This document shows, in pieces, positions 1 to 6,791 of a DNA stretch of 33,380 nt. Position numbers and translations under genes: made by a program. Numbering within the stretch: position 1 is the stretch's first letter; every line of letters starts with the position of its first letter. The DNA comes from Micavibrio sp. UBA7657. Its GTDB lineage: Bacteria > Pseudomonadota > Alphaproteobacteria > Micavibrionales > Micavibrionaceae. Location of the stretch: contig DLHX01000014.1 of NCBI GenBank assembly GCA_002483465.1, positions 14,035-47,414 of the forward strand. The letters run 5' to 3'. The notes beneath the pieces are model-generated. The model saw only the letters and a program-made list of their open reading frames with translations. It ran no database searches and had not been told where the DNA came from.

Positions 1-890
1 TTCTTTTTATGAATGGTCTTCAGCGCTTCATTCAGGTTGAAACGCGGCAGCGCGATAATCTCAAGTCCCGCCGCGACACTGAAATTCATCACCGCCGTCA
101 TCGCGAAAACATGGAAAAACGGCAGAACGCCGAGCATTTTTTCCTCGCCCGGTTTGATGTCCGGAAACCAGGCTTTGCTCTGTAATGTATTGGCGTAAAT
201 ATTATGATGCGTCAGCATCGCGCCCTTGGGAACGCCTGTGGTGCCACCGGTATATTGCAACACGGCTATATCGTTCGATGCGTCTATTGGCGGTGTTTTG
301 ACTGCGCCGTCATTATCGGTGAGTTCATGAAACCACGCGATTTTTTCCGAAGGCGTAACTTTCGCGCATTCGCCGCGTTTGAAAACCGGAAAGAGAATAT
401 TTTTCGGAAACGGCAGGATGTCCGTGAAACGGCACAGGATGAGTTTTTGCAGCCGCGTCTGGCCGAGCATTTTTTCCATCTTGCCGTAGAGCATGGAAAG
501 GTCGACAGTCACCATCATGTCGGCCTCGCTGTCGGCGATCTGGTGGCTGAGCTCGCGGTCGGCATAAAGCGGGTTGAAATTCACGACGCTCGCACCCGCC
601 TTGAGAATGCCGTAATAGGCGATCAGGAAATAAGGCGAGTTCGGCAGGAACAATCCGATCTTCTGTCCTTTTTTTACACCGATGCGCTGCAGCCCCACGG
701 CAAAGCGGTTCGCGAGATTGGAAATTTCGCTCCAGTTATATTTTTTTCCAAGAAAATCGAAAGCAGGGCGGTCCGCATATTTTTTCGCCGCATCATCGAG
801 CAGCGCGAAAACCGGGCGAGGCTCGAGCGGCATGTTCCAGTCGATGCCTCTGTCATAATTTTCAATCCAGGGATAATTTTGTGTGCTCAT
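1..890 (-). CDS. fadD: Long-chain acyl-CoA synthetase (AMP-forming), N-terminal part
   Basis: This frame is open from an ATG at 888-890 to the window edge, giving 296 codons of a protein that is normally about 560 residues, so the C-terminal half lies outside. It belongs to the ANL adenylating enzymes, which activate fatty acids with ATP and then transfer them to CoA at the inner face of the membrane. The P-loop-like AMP-binding motif YTGGTTGVPKG is at residues 213-223, followed by LTHHN; the N-terminal stretch DWNMPLEPRPVFALLDDAA is typical of FadD-like ligases. It is transcribed leftward and is divergent from the cold-shock gene, with 144 AT-rich bases between them. Substrate chain length cannot be read from this part. 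Confidence 0.88.
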   Translation of the reverse strand, partial: MSTQNYPWIENYDRGIDWNMPLEPRPVFALLDDAAKKYADRPAFDFLGKKYNWSEISNLANRFAVGLQRIGVKKGQKIGLFLPNSPYFLIAYYGILKAGASVVNFNPLYADRELSHQIADSEADMMVTVDLSMLYGKMEKMLGQTRLQKLILCRFTDILPFPKNILFPVFKRGECAKVTPSEKIAWFHELTDNDGAVKTPPIDASNDIAVLQYTGGTTGVPKGAMLTHHNIYANTLQSKAWFPDIKPGEEKMLGVLPFFHVFAMTAVMNFSVAAGLEIIALPRFNLNEALKTIHKK

Positions 891-1034
891 GAAATTTTAT
901 CAGCGAAGGATTATATATTCATAAACAATCATAAACAGAATTGGTCTGGATTCAGAATGAATTTTGATGCAATATATCCATAGGCAATTTCTTTTTTGCT
1001 GCAGATTTCTATTCTGCGTCCAGAGGATTAAACC

Positions 1035-1544
1035 TTGTCTATCGCCGAACAGCTTCCTCTTCCTGAGGAACAGTCAGAACCAGTAAAGTTGATATTGAAG
1101 TGGTTTAACGGAACCAAGGGCTTCGGCTTTGTCGTACCCGAGGACCAGAGTTTTGACGCCTTTATCCATATTACAACCCTCCAGCAGGCAGGCCTGAACG
1201 CTATCGGCGAAGGCGCCGTGCTGATGTGCCATGTTTTCAATGGCCCCAAAGGCAAACAGGTCAAGGAAGTCATCGAGGTTATCGAAGCCGGGGACGTCAA
1301 TCTGATGCCCCAGGACGCGAGCGAAGACGGCACCTCATCCATGGGTGGTCTCGTGAAATGGTACAAGCCCGAGAAGGGTTTCGGCTTCATCATCCCGGAC
1401 GACGGCATGAAGGACATCTTTATACATAAAACACTTCTCGACAAACTTCAGATCGAACAGCTTGAAGCTGGTCAGCGCGTCCGTGTGACGCTGAAAGCGG
1501 TCGATAAAGGCCGCGAAGCCGTCGATATCAAGATAATCCGCTAG
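1035..1544 (+). CDS. Two-domain cold-shock protein
   Basis: The 169-residue product has two cold-shock (OB-fold) domains. The first is at about residues 16-75 with the RNP1-like KGFGFVVP; the second is at about 105-168 with KGFGFIIP followed by DIFIH. Such proteins bind single-stranded RNA or DNA and act as RNA chaperones; duplicated-CSD proteins are common in alphaproteobacteria. The start is a TTG with AGAGGAT seven bases upstream. There is no ATG before the first domain core in this frame, so TTG is the best start. The gene ends in front of a bidirectional terminator shared with gcrA. In the first domain the second RNP motif reads DAFIHIT, so both nucleic-acid surfaces look intact. Confidence 0.92.
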   Translation: MSIAEQLPLPEEQSEPVKLILKWFNGTKGFGFVVPEDQSFDAFIHITTLQQAGLNAIGEGAVLMCHVFNGPKGKQVKEVIEVIEAGDVNLMPQDASEDGTSSMGGLVKWYKPEKGFGFIIPDDGMKDIFIHKTLLDKLQIEQLEAGQRVRVTLKAVDKGREAVDIKIIR

Positions 1545-1566
1545 GAAACTGGTGAAATTCCCACAA

Positions 1567-1592
1567 AAAAGCCGCCCATAAGGCGGCTTTTG
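1567..1592. terminator. Bidirectional intrinsic terminator between cold-shock gene and gcrA
   Basis: A GCCGCC/GGCGGC stem with a five-base loop is flanked by an A-run on the left and a T-run on the right. It can therefore end the rightward cold-shock transcript and the leftward gcrA transcript, which converge here. The U-run is longer in the minus direction. Confidence 0.85.
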
Positions 1593-1619
1593 TCATTATT
1601 AGGACGATTTTAGAGCTAA

Positions 1620-2111
1620 TCAGCGCTTTTTAGCCGCTGTTTTGCTTTCCTGCATCTCATCTGGTTCCTCGACTTTGGGCGCGGCCTCGAAATCCTCGGC
1701 CTGCAAGGTGCGTGCGCGTCCCGCAGCCTGGTATGCAGCCTTGGAATGGCTTTCGCAATAAGGTAGTCCCGGGATAATGCCATCACCGCAGAAGCTGAAT
1801 TTCTCATCGCGCGGGTCGCCGAGCGGCCAGCGGCACATAGTCGCACCGAGATCCATCATCGGCACGCCGGTGCGGTTATTATCCTGCTCCAGTGTCTGGC
1901 GGACTTTCTTCTCGGGGCTGGGTTTAGCAACGGCAACCGGCTTTTTATTCTGCTGGATAGGGGAAACGCGGTTGGACAGTTTCAGGCGGTGGGCCTTGCC
2001 GATGACGGCATTACGGGTAACCCCGCCCAGTTCGCCTGCAATTTCGGCCGCCGTTTTACCCTCTCCCCAAAGTCTCTTTAAAAGGGCAACGCGTTCGTCG
2101 GTCCAGCTCAT
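1620..2111 (-). CDS. gcrA: GcrA family cell-cycle regulator
   Basis: The product of 163 residues starts MSWTDERVALLKRLW, the standard N-terminus of GcrA, followed by the helix-turn-helix-like GGVTRNAVIGKAHRL. GcrA binds sigma70-RNA polymerase and acts at promoters carrying CcrM-methylated GANTC sites; this is known mainly from Caulobacter. The middle is a charged linker, and the C-terminal half carries CRWPLGDP and FCG..YCESHS, the conserved sigma-interacting region of the family. An open frame reaches further upstream to 2162, but the ATG at 2109-2111 has GGGAGA just before it and matches the family start. It is a single gene facing the cold-shock gene. It is one of the best alphaproteobacterial markers in the window. 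Confidence 0.95.
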   Translation of the reverse strand: MSWTDERVALLKRLWGEGKTAAEIAGELGGVTRNAVIGKAHRLKLSNRVSPIQQNKKPVAVAKPSPEKKVRQTLEQDNNRTGVPMMDLGATMCRWPLGDPRDEKFSFCGDGIIPGLPYCESHSKAAYQAAGRARTLQAEDFEAAPKVEEPDEMQESKTAAKKR

Positions 2112-2265
2112 ATGATAAATCTCCCATAAAAACACCGGGCTTTGAGGCCGGGTACTGCACACATTTCTTTGTAAGAAGTTTGTACCCTATCAGGACAAAT
2201 CGAGCCTGCGCAAGGACATGATTCCTGCGTCTGTTTTTTTATCCACATCCCTTGATTTTACTTTG

Positions 2266-3177
2266 TCAGACAGGCGCTTGCAGGCCCATGAGCTGAAGAT
2301 ACTCGGCGCGCTCGGGCCAGTCTTCTTTCACTTTGACGAATAATTTCAGATGCACGCGGCAACCCATCATCTCTTCGAGTTCCCGCCGCGATGATTGTCC
2401 GATCTGCTTGATCTGGTTCCCGCCCTTGCCGAGCACGATGGCTTTCTGGCTGTCGCGCTGAACGTAAACAGTCTGGTCGATCTTGACGCTGCCGTCATCG
2501 AAATTTTCCCAGCTCTCGGTTTCGATGAACACTGCGTAGGGAAGTTCCTGATGCAGGTTTTCAAAGATTTTTTCGCGCGTTATTTCCGCCGCAATCAGGC
2601 GCATCGGCATGTCGGTTGTCTGCTCGGGATCGAACAGGAAAGGCCCGGCTGGCAAGCGTTTCGCGATATCGGCAAGAACGTCCGAAATGCCGTCTTTTGT
2701 GAGCGCCGAGATCATGAAAGTCCCGGCGTAATTGAATCGTTCGTTCATTTTTTGCGCCAACGCGAACAGGTCGGGCTTGTTGACGCGGTCGGTCTTATTG
2801 AGAACGAGAAGGCAGGGTTTTTCTGCGCTGATTTTTTCAAGAATGATGCCGTTGGACTCAATCGCATCCCGCGACGATGCATCGACGAGGTGGACGATGA
2901 CGTCCGCGCCATCTAACGCATCCCACGCCGCCTGCACCATCGCCTTCTCCATGGTTTTCTTCGGCGAAAAAATTCCCGGTGTGTCGACAAGGACGATTTG
3001 CGTATCGTCCTGCATCAAAATTCCGAGAACACGGCTGCGCGTGGTCTGCGATTTACGCGAGACGATCGAAACTTTCGATCCGACCAGTGCGTTGACCAGA
3101 GTCGACTTGCCCGCGTTAGGGAGTCCCAGAATGCAGGCGAAGCCGCAGCGCGTAGTATCGTTCAGGGGCTCGCTCAT
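2266..3177 (-). CDS. era: GTPase Era
   Basis: Era is a 303-residue GTPase that binds the 3' end of 16S rRNA during assembly of the small subunit. The G1 P-loop GLPNAGKST is at residues 18-26, G3 is DTPG, G4 is NKTD, and the C-terminal third is a KH RNA-binding domain with the loop GKGGNQIKQIG. Length and domain order are normal. Its ATG overlaps the end of rnc by 4 bases (ATGA type), so the two are translationally coupled; RNase III and Era being co-encoded is a classical arrangement in proteobacteria. It is the last gene of a five-gene leftward operon. Confidence 0.97.
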   Translation of the reverse strand: MSEPLNDTTRCGFACILGLPNAGKSTLVNALVGSKVSIVSRKSQTTRSRVLGILMQDDTQIVLVDTPGIFSPKKTMEKAMVQAAWDALDGADVIVHLVDASSRDAIESNGIILEKISAEKPCLLVLNKTDRVNKPDLFALAQKMNERFNYAGTFMISALTKDGISDVLADIAKRLPAGPFLFDPEQTTDMPMRLIAAEITREKIFENLHQELPYAVFIETESWENFDDGSVKIDQTVYVQRDSQKAIVLGKGGNQIKQIGQSSRRELEEMMGCRVHLKLFVKVKEDWPERAEYLQLMGLQAPV

Positions 3178-3848
3178 GAATCTTCTCGTGCAAGAAAAAA
3201 GATCGCGGCATCTTTTTCCGCCGCCGGACGCGAGCGGCCCTTGCCGATAACAGGATCAAATCCTTCGACCGTAAGCTCGATGCTGAAAACCGGTGCGTGG
3301 TCGGGCCCTTCGCGGTCCACAATTTTATAGGCGGGCAGGGGTAACCCACGCCCCTGTGCCCATTCCTGCACGCGGGCTTTCGGGTGCTGCGGCGGCGTTT
3401 TCATGTTTTCAAAGCGCGTATCCCAGAGTCTTTCAATGAGCGCCTGGCAGGGTTTCAGCCCGCCATCCAGATAAACCGCGCCCAGCAACGCCTCAAACGC
3501 GTCGGATAAAATATTCTCGCTTTCGGCGGCCCCGGCATTACGCTCGCCCGCGGAAAGGACGATGTAATCGCCCAGATTTATTTCGGCGGCAATTTCGGCA
3601 ATGATTTCGCCCTGCACGAGAACGGCCAGGCGCTTGGCGAGGTCGCCTTCTTTCTCGGCTGAGTATTTCTGCAGGATGGTTTCGGCAACGACCAGCGCCA
3701 GCACCCGGTCACCTAAAAATTCCAGTCGCTCGTTATTGTTCTCGCCCATGCTCGAATGGGTCAGGGCGTCTGCGGCCAGTGACTTGTTTTTGAATGTGTA
3801 GCCGATCGCCTTTTCCAGCGCGGAAAAATCAGGAGGCGTTTTCGGCAT
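3174..3848 (-). CDS. rnc: Ribonuclease III
   Basis: The product of 224 residues cleaves double-stranded RNA, including rRNA precursors. The signature ERLEFLGDRVLALVVAE and the second acidic cluster SDAFEALLGAVYLDGG supply the metal-binding residues; the C-terminal part is a double-stranded RNA-binding domain (ARVQEWAQGRG..., then KGRSRPAAEKDAA). The frame is open far upstream into lepB, but the first Met consistent with the family is at 3846-3848 (MPKTPPDFSALEKAIGYTF). With this start it overlaps the end of lepB by 20 bases, which implies coupled translation. The order lepB-rnc-era is conserved among proteobacteria. Confidence 0.96.
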   Translation of the reverse strand: MPKTPPDFSALEKAIGYTFKNKSLAADALTHSSMGENNNERLEFLGDRVLALVVAETILQKYSAEKEGDLAKRLAVLVQGEIIAEIAAEINLGDYIVLSAGERNAGAAESENILSDAFEALLGAVYLDGGLKPCQALIERLWDTRFENMKTPPQHPKARVQEWAQGRGLPLPAYKIVDREGPDHAPVFSIELTVEGFDPVIGKGRSRPAAEKDAAIFFLAREDS

Positions 3849-4668
3849 CGCCTTTTCCTTCCGGGCGCACAGGCTCGATTGACTTGAAGAACCGCTCGTA
3901 ACGCATTGTCCACGGCCACTTCCAGAATTCGAATATTCTTGCGTATCCGTTGGTTGAGAAGAAAATGAAATCCGCTTCGCCGACGACATTCTCCAGCGGC
4001 ACAAAACCGACAAGGCCGGTAACACGGCTATCCTGCGAATTGTCGCGGTTGTCGCCCATCATGAAATAATGGCCATCCGGCACTTCGTAGACTTCAGTGT
4101 CATCGAGAATTTCGTCGTCGCTCTCTTCGTAAATCCGGTGAATGACTCCGCCGGGCAGCGTCTCGAGATATTCGACCATCGCGACCGTGGGACCGCCGAC
4201 GAATTCTTCGTCTTTCACCATGCCGACCGGCTCGCGCGGCACCAGTTCGTTGTTGATATAAAGACGGCCGCTGCGCACCTGGATTTTATCGCCGGGCAAA
4301 CCGATCACGCGCTTGATGTAATCGACATGCGTGTTCGACGGGAGTTTGAAAACGATGACGTCGCCGCGTTCAGGTTCGGCAGCCCAGATGCGCCCTGAAA
4401 TAGGAATAATGCCGAACGGGAAAGAATAACGGCTGTAACCGTAAGCCGGTTTATTCACGAAAAGATAATCGCCGATTTCCAGCGTGGGTTTCATCGAACC
4501 GGAAGGAATGTTGAAAGGCTCGTACAGGAAACTGCGGATCAGGAGCGCGAGAATGACGGCGATGACAGCGGTGCGGAAAAATTCGCCCAGTTCCTCGCGC
4601 GCATTCAGCGGCGGGGAGCGGGGTTTTTCATCCAGTTTCCCGTCTGTATTTTCAAGCTTTTCCGTCAT
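3829..4668 (-). CDS. lepB: Signal peptidase I
   Basis: Signal peptidase I removes signal peptides of exported proteins on the periplasmic side of the inner membrane. The 279-residue product has a hydrophilic N-terminus, one transmembrane segment (about residues 32-48, TAVIAVILALLIRSF), the catalytic serine in NIPSGSMKPTL, the general-base lysine in DYIKRVIGLPGD, and the box E motif GDNRDNSQDSR. Of two close starts (TTG at 4674 and ATG at 4668) I chose the ATG; neither has a strong ribosome binding site. Between box D and box E there is an acidic insertion (EESDDEILDD), a common place for family-specific loops. It lies between acpS (42 bases away) and rnc (overlapping). Confidence 0.96.
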   Translation of the reverse strand: MTEKLENTDGKLDEKPRSPPLNAREELGEFFRTAVIAVILALLIRSFLYEPFNIPSGSMKPTLEIGDYLFVNKPAYGYSRYSFPFGIIPISGRIWAAEPERGDVIVFKLPSNTHVDYIKRVIGLPGDKIQVRSGRLYINNELVPREPVGMVKDEEFVGGPTVAMVEYLETLPGGVIHRIYEESDDEILDDTEVYEVPDGHYFMMGDNRDNSQDSRVTGLVGFVPLENVVGEADFIFFSTNGYARIFEFWKWPWTMRYERFFKSIEPVRPEGKGDAENAS

Positions 4669-4710
4669 GGGCAAAGGAGTATCACGAAAGAACCGGCAAT
4701 ATCCAGACTA

Positions 4711-5118
4711 TTAAGCATCGATTGCCTCGATGATAACCAGCACATGCGCCATCGGCGCTTCGTCGGTAATCGTGACATGGATGGCCGGTTTCATGCCCTT
4801 GGGAACCATGGACTCCAGCCGTTTTTTCGCGCCGCCCGTAAGGGCGAGGGTAGGCTTGCCGGCAGGCGTGTTTACAACGCCGATATCCTTCATATAGACG
4901 CCCTGGTTGAAACCCGTGCCCAGGGCCTTCGAGCAGGCCTCCTTGGCGGCAAAGCGCTTGGCGTATGTGGCGATATGGGTGCCGCCGGGGCGGCGGCGCT
5001 CGGCCTTCTGCCTCTCCGTTTCCGTAAAACAGCGCTGGATAAAGCGGTCACCAAAGCGCTCGAGCGTCTTTTCAATCCGGCGTATATCGATCAGGTCGCT
5101 CCCCGTGCCGATAATCAT
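4711..5118 (-). CDS. acpS: Holo-[acyl-carrier-protein] synthase
   Basis: AcpS transfers 4'-phosphopantetheine from CoA to the serine of acyl carrier protein, needed for all fatty acid synthesis. The 135-residue product has the expected length. The metal-binding aspartate is in IIGTGSDLIDIRRIE near the N-terminus and the second signature is RFAAKEACSKALG. Its start overlaps the stop of the DUF2062 gene by 4 bases, and lepB follows after 42 bases, so it is within the same leftward operon. Confidence 0.96.
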   Translation of the reverse strand: MIIGTGSDLIDIRRIEKTLERFGDRFIQRCFTETERQKAERRRPGGTHIATYAKRFAAKEACSKALGTGFNQGVYMKDIGVVNTPAGKPTLALTGGAKKRLESMVPKGMKPAIHVTITDEAPMAHVLVIIEAIDA

Positions 5119-5699
5119 CTGGTCTGTCCCGTTACTTCCTTGGCCACCTTGTGCACGTTATGGATCTGGACCTTTTTCTTCGCAACTTTTGCACCATGGA
5201 CGAGCTGGTAGAATACATAATATGCAACGGGGAAAACAAGCAGGGCCATAAGATAGCCACCCGTCAGCCACGGCAGGAGGATACGCATCGGTTCATGTGT
5301 GAGGAGGTCCCAGAACACGGAAAAGGTAATGTGCTTTGGCAGGGCGGTATGGGCCTGGATCCCGATAAAGCTGAACAGGAAAGCGCCGAGCTGGATCGAA
5401 CCCCACCACATGAAGGGAATGGTCCACGGGTTGGCGATCCAGGTCGCCACGAGGGCGGCCAGAAGATTGACGCGGAAGACCCACGCCACCAGCGCCGCCT
5501 GGATGAAATGCGTGCCGATGATAGGGGTAAAGGCGATGGACGCGCCCACCGCAAGACCCGCCGCGACACGGTGCGTGCTGTCACGTGTGCGCGTGAGGCG
5601 CAGCTTGATATAGCGAAAAACCCTGTGCCAGCCCATCGACGGCCAGAGCATTTCACGCGCGTGCTGGAGAAGGGTGAGAGGTTTACGCCTTTTGAACAT
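5115..5699 (-). CDS. DUF2062 domain membrane protein
   Basis: The 194-residue inner-membrane protein contains a DUF2062 domain: THRVAAGLAVGASIAFTPIIG, then NPWTIPFMWW, typical of the family. Three or four hydrophobic helices can be seen. Its biochemical role is unknown; family members commonly sit next to acpS-lepB-rnc in alphaproteobacteria. The frame is open to 5783, but MFKRRKPLTLLQHARE at 5699 is the likely start because the upstream part reads through the divergent apt promoter region. It is the first gene of the operon, separated from apt by 82 bases. Confidence 0.88.
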   Translation of the reverse strand: MFKRRKPLTLLQHAREMLWPSMGWHRVFRYIKLRLTRTRDSTHRVAAGLAVGASIAFTPIIGTHFIQAALVAWVFRVNLLAALVATWIANPWTIPFMWWGSIQLGAFLFSFIGIQAHTALPKHITFSVFWDLLTHEPMRILLPWLTGGYLMALLVFPVAYYVFYQLVHGAKVAKKKVQIHNVHKVAKEVTGQTR

Positions 5700-5720
5700 T
5701 GAACAAGAAGTGCCGGGTTG

Positions 5721-5749
5721 TTGCTTCCACAACCTTATATCAATAAAAT
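5721..5749 (+). promoter_or_regulatory. Probable sigma70 promoter of apt
   Basis: TTGCTT and TAAAAT are separated by 17 bases, ending 32 bases before the apt start codon. It lies in the divergent gap between DUF2062 and apt. This is pattern matching only. Confidence 0.55.
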
Positions 5750-5781
5750 GCTCCGTATAAACAGATTTATGGACGCTTTTC

Positions 5782-6297
5782 ATGAATATTCAGGATCATA
5801 TCCGCATCGTTCCGGGCTTTCCCAAGCCGGGGATCAATTTTTACGACATCGCGACGCTTCTTGCGCACCCCGGCGCATGGAAGGAAACGATTGGGCAACT
5901 GAAAGTGAAGATCGGCCCCTATAAACCGGATGTCCTGATGGGCATCGAGGCACGCGGGTTTCTGGTCGCGGCGCCGCTGGCCCTCGAATTGGGCTGCGGT
6001 TTCGGCATGATCCGTAAAAAGGGCAAGCTGCCCGGCCAGACGCTTGGCTATAAATACACGCTCGAATATGGCGAGGATGAAATCGAAATCCAGCCCGACC
6101 TTTTGAAGAAAAATTCGAACGTTGTGATCGTCGATGATTTGCTGGCAACCGGCGGCACGATGGCGGCGGCGGTGAAGCTGGTGGAACAGGCAGGCTCGAA
6201 AGTCGCGGCCGGTTTGTGCATCGTTGAGCTCGATGGATTGAACGGGCGCAAAAAACTGAATTGTCCGTTTGAATCCTTACTGCTCTGCCCGGCTTAA
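5782..6297 (+). CDS. apt: Adenine phosphoribosyltransferase
   Basis: Apt salvages adenine by joining it to PRPP to form AMP in the cytoplasm. The 171-residue product has normal length. The PRPP-binding loop VVIVDDLLATGGTM is at about residues 113-126, and GIEARGFLVAAPLA upstream is the family motif that positions the substrate. The N-terminus IRIVPGFPKPGINFYDI is typical. The gene stands alone on the plus strand and its stop overlaps by 4 bases the stop of the AT-rich gene coming from the other side. Confidence 0.96.
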   Translation: MNIQDHIRIVPGFPKPGINFYDIATLLAHPGAWKETIGQLKVKIGPYKPDVLMGIEARGFLVAAPLALELGCGFGMIRKKGKLPGQTLGYKYTLEYGEDEIEIQPDLLKKNSNVVIVDDLLATGGTMAAAVKLVEQAGSKVAAGLCIVELDGLNGRKKLNCPFESLLLCPA

Positions 6298-6791
6298 TTT
6301 TCATCCCAGTCTTTTTTTGCAACTGATATTGTTTGAGAGTTAGAAATTAAATCATCACCCTTTTTTGCAAAATTAATTATTGTTCGAACGACGTATTTAT
6401 CTTGATTCTGATTTTTTAGAAAAAGATCTAAGGTTAAAACAGTTAATTCAGACGTTTTTAATTTTTCTCTAGCCTCTGTTTCGATATGTTCAGCATTTAG
6501 ATAGTAAAAGCCACCTGGAGTTATTAGTCGCGGTTCTTTTTCTATCAGCTTATTATTACCTAATGTTTGAGTGCCCCATAAAAACAAATTGGTTTGGCCT
6601 TTATTGGCGATGTTAATTTTTTTGTCGGTATATACAACCTCAAGTGCTACAACAAATTGAAGATTTAAAATATTTTGATTTATCTCATTTTGTTTCAATC
6701 CAATCCATAGCGCAGCTAAGCAGGTAGCCAGTAAAATACAGGATTGAATAATTCCAATAATGACCTGCCAATTCTCAAACGCAGTCATCAT
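6294..6791 (-). CDS. AT-rich small membrane-anchored protein, unknown function
   Basis: I do not recognise this 165-residue product. It has one N-terminal hydrophobic segment (about residues 9-30, VIIGIIQSCILLATCLAALWIG) followed by a polar domain rich in Asn, Lys, Gln and Thr. The predicted layout is a short tail, one membrane helix and a soluble domain. Its ATG overlaps the pheT stop (TAATG) and its stop overlaps the apt stop by 4 bases, so the gene exactly fills the space between two conserved genes. Its base composition is clearly more AT-rich than its neighbours, pointing to recent acquisition. If expressed, it is probably co-transcribed with pheT. The reading frame is intact over its whole length. 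Confidence 0.7.
   Translation of the reverse strand: MMTAFENWQVIIGIIQSCILLATCLAALWIGLKQNEINQNILNLQFVVALEVVYTDKKINIANKGQTNLFLWGTQTLGNNKLIEKEPRLITPGGFYYLNAEHIETEAREKLKTSELTVLTLDLFLKNQNQDKYVVRTIINFAKKGDDLISNSQTISVAKKDWDEN

Noticed and set aside
204..983. Long plus-strand open frame of 259 codons at the left edge
   Set aside because: It is the antisense shadow of the acyl-CoA synthetase gene, which has clear motifs on the minus strand.
2112..2162. Upstream extension of gcrA
   Set aside because: The extra residues do not match the family, and the internal ATG has a good ribosome binding site.
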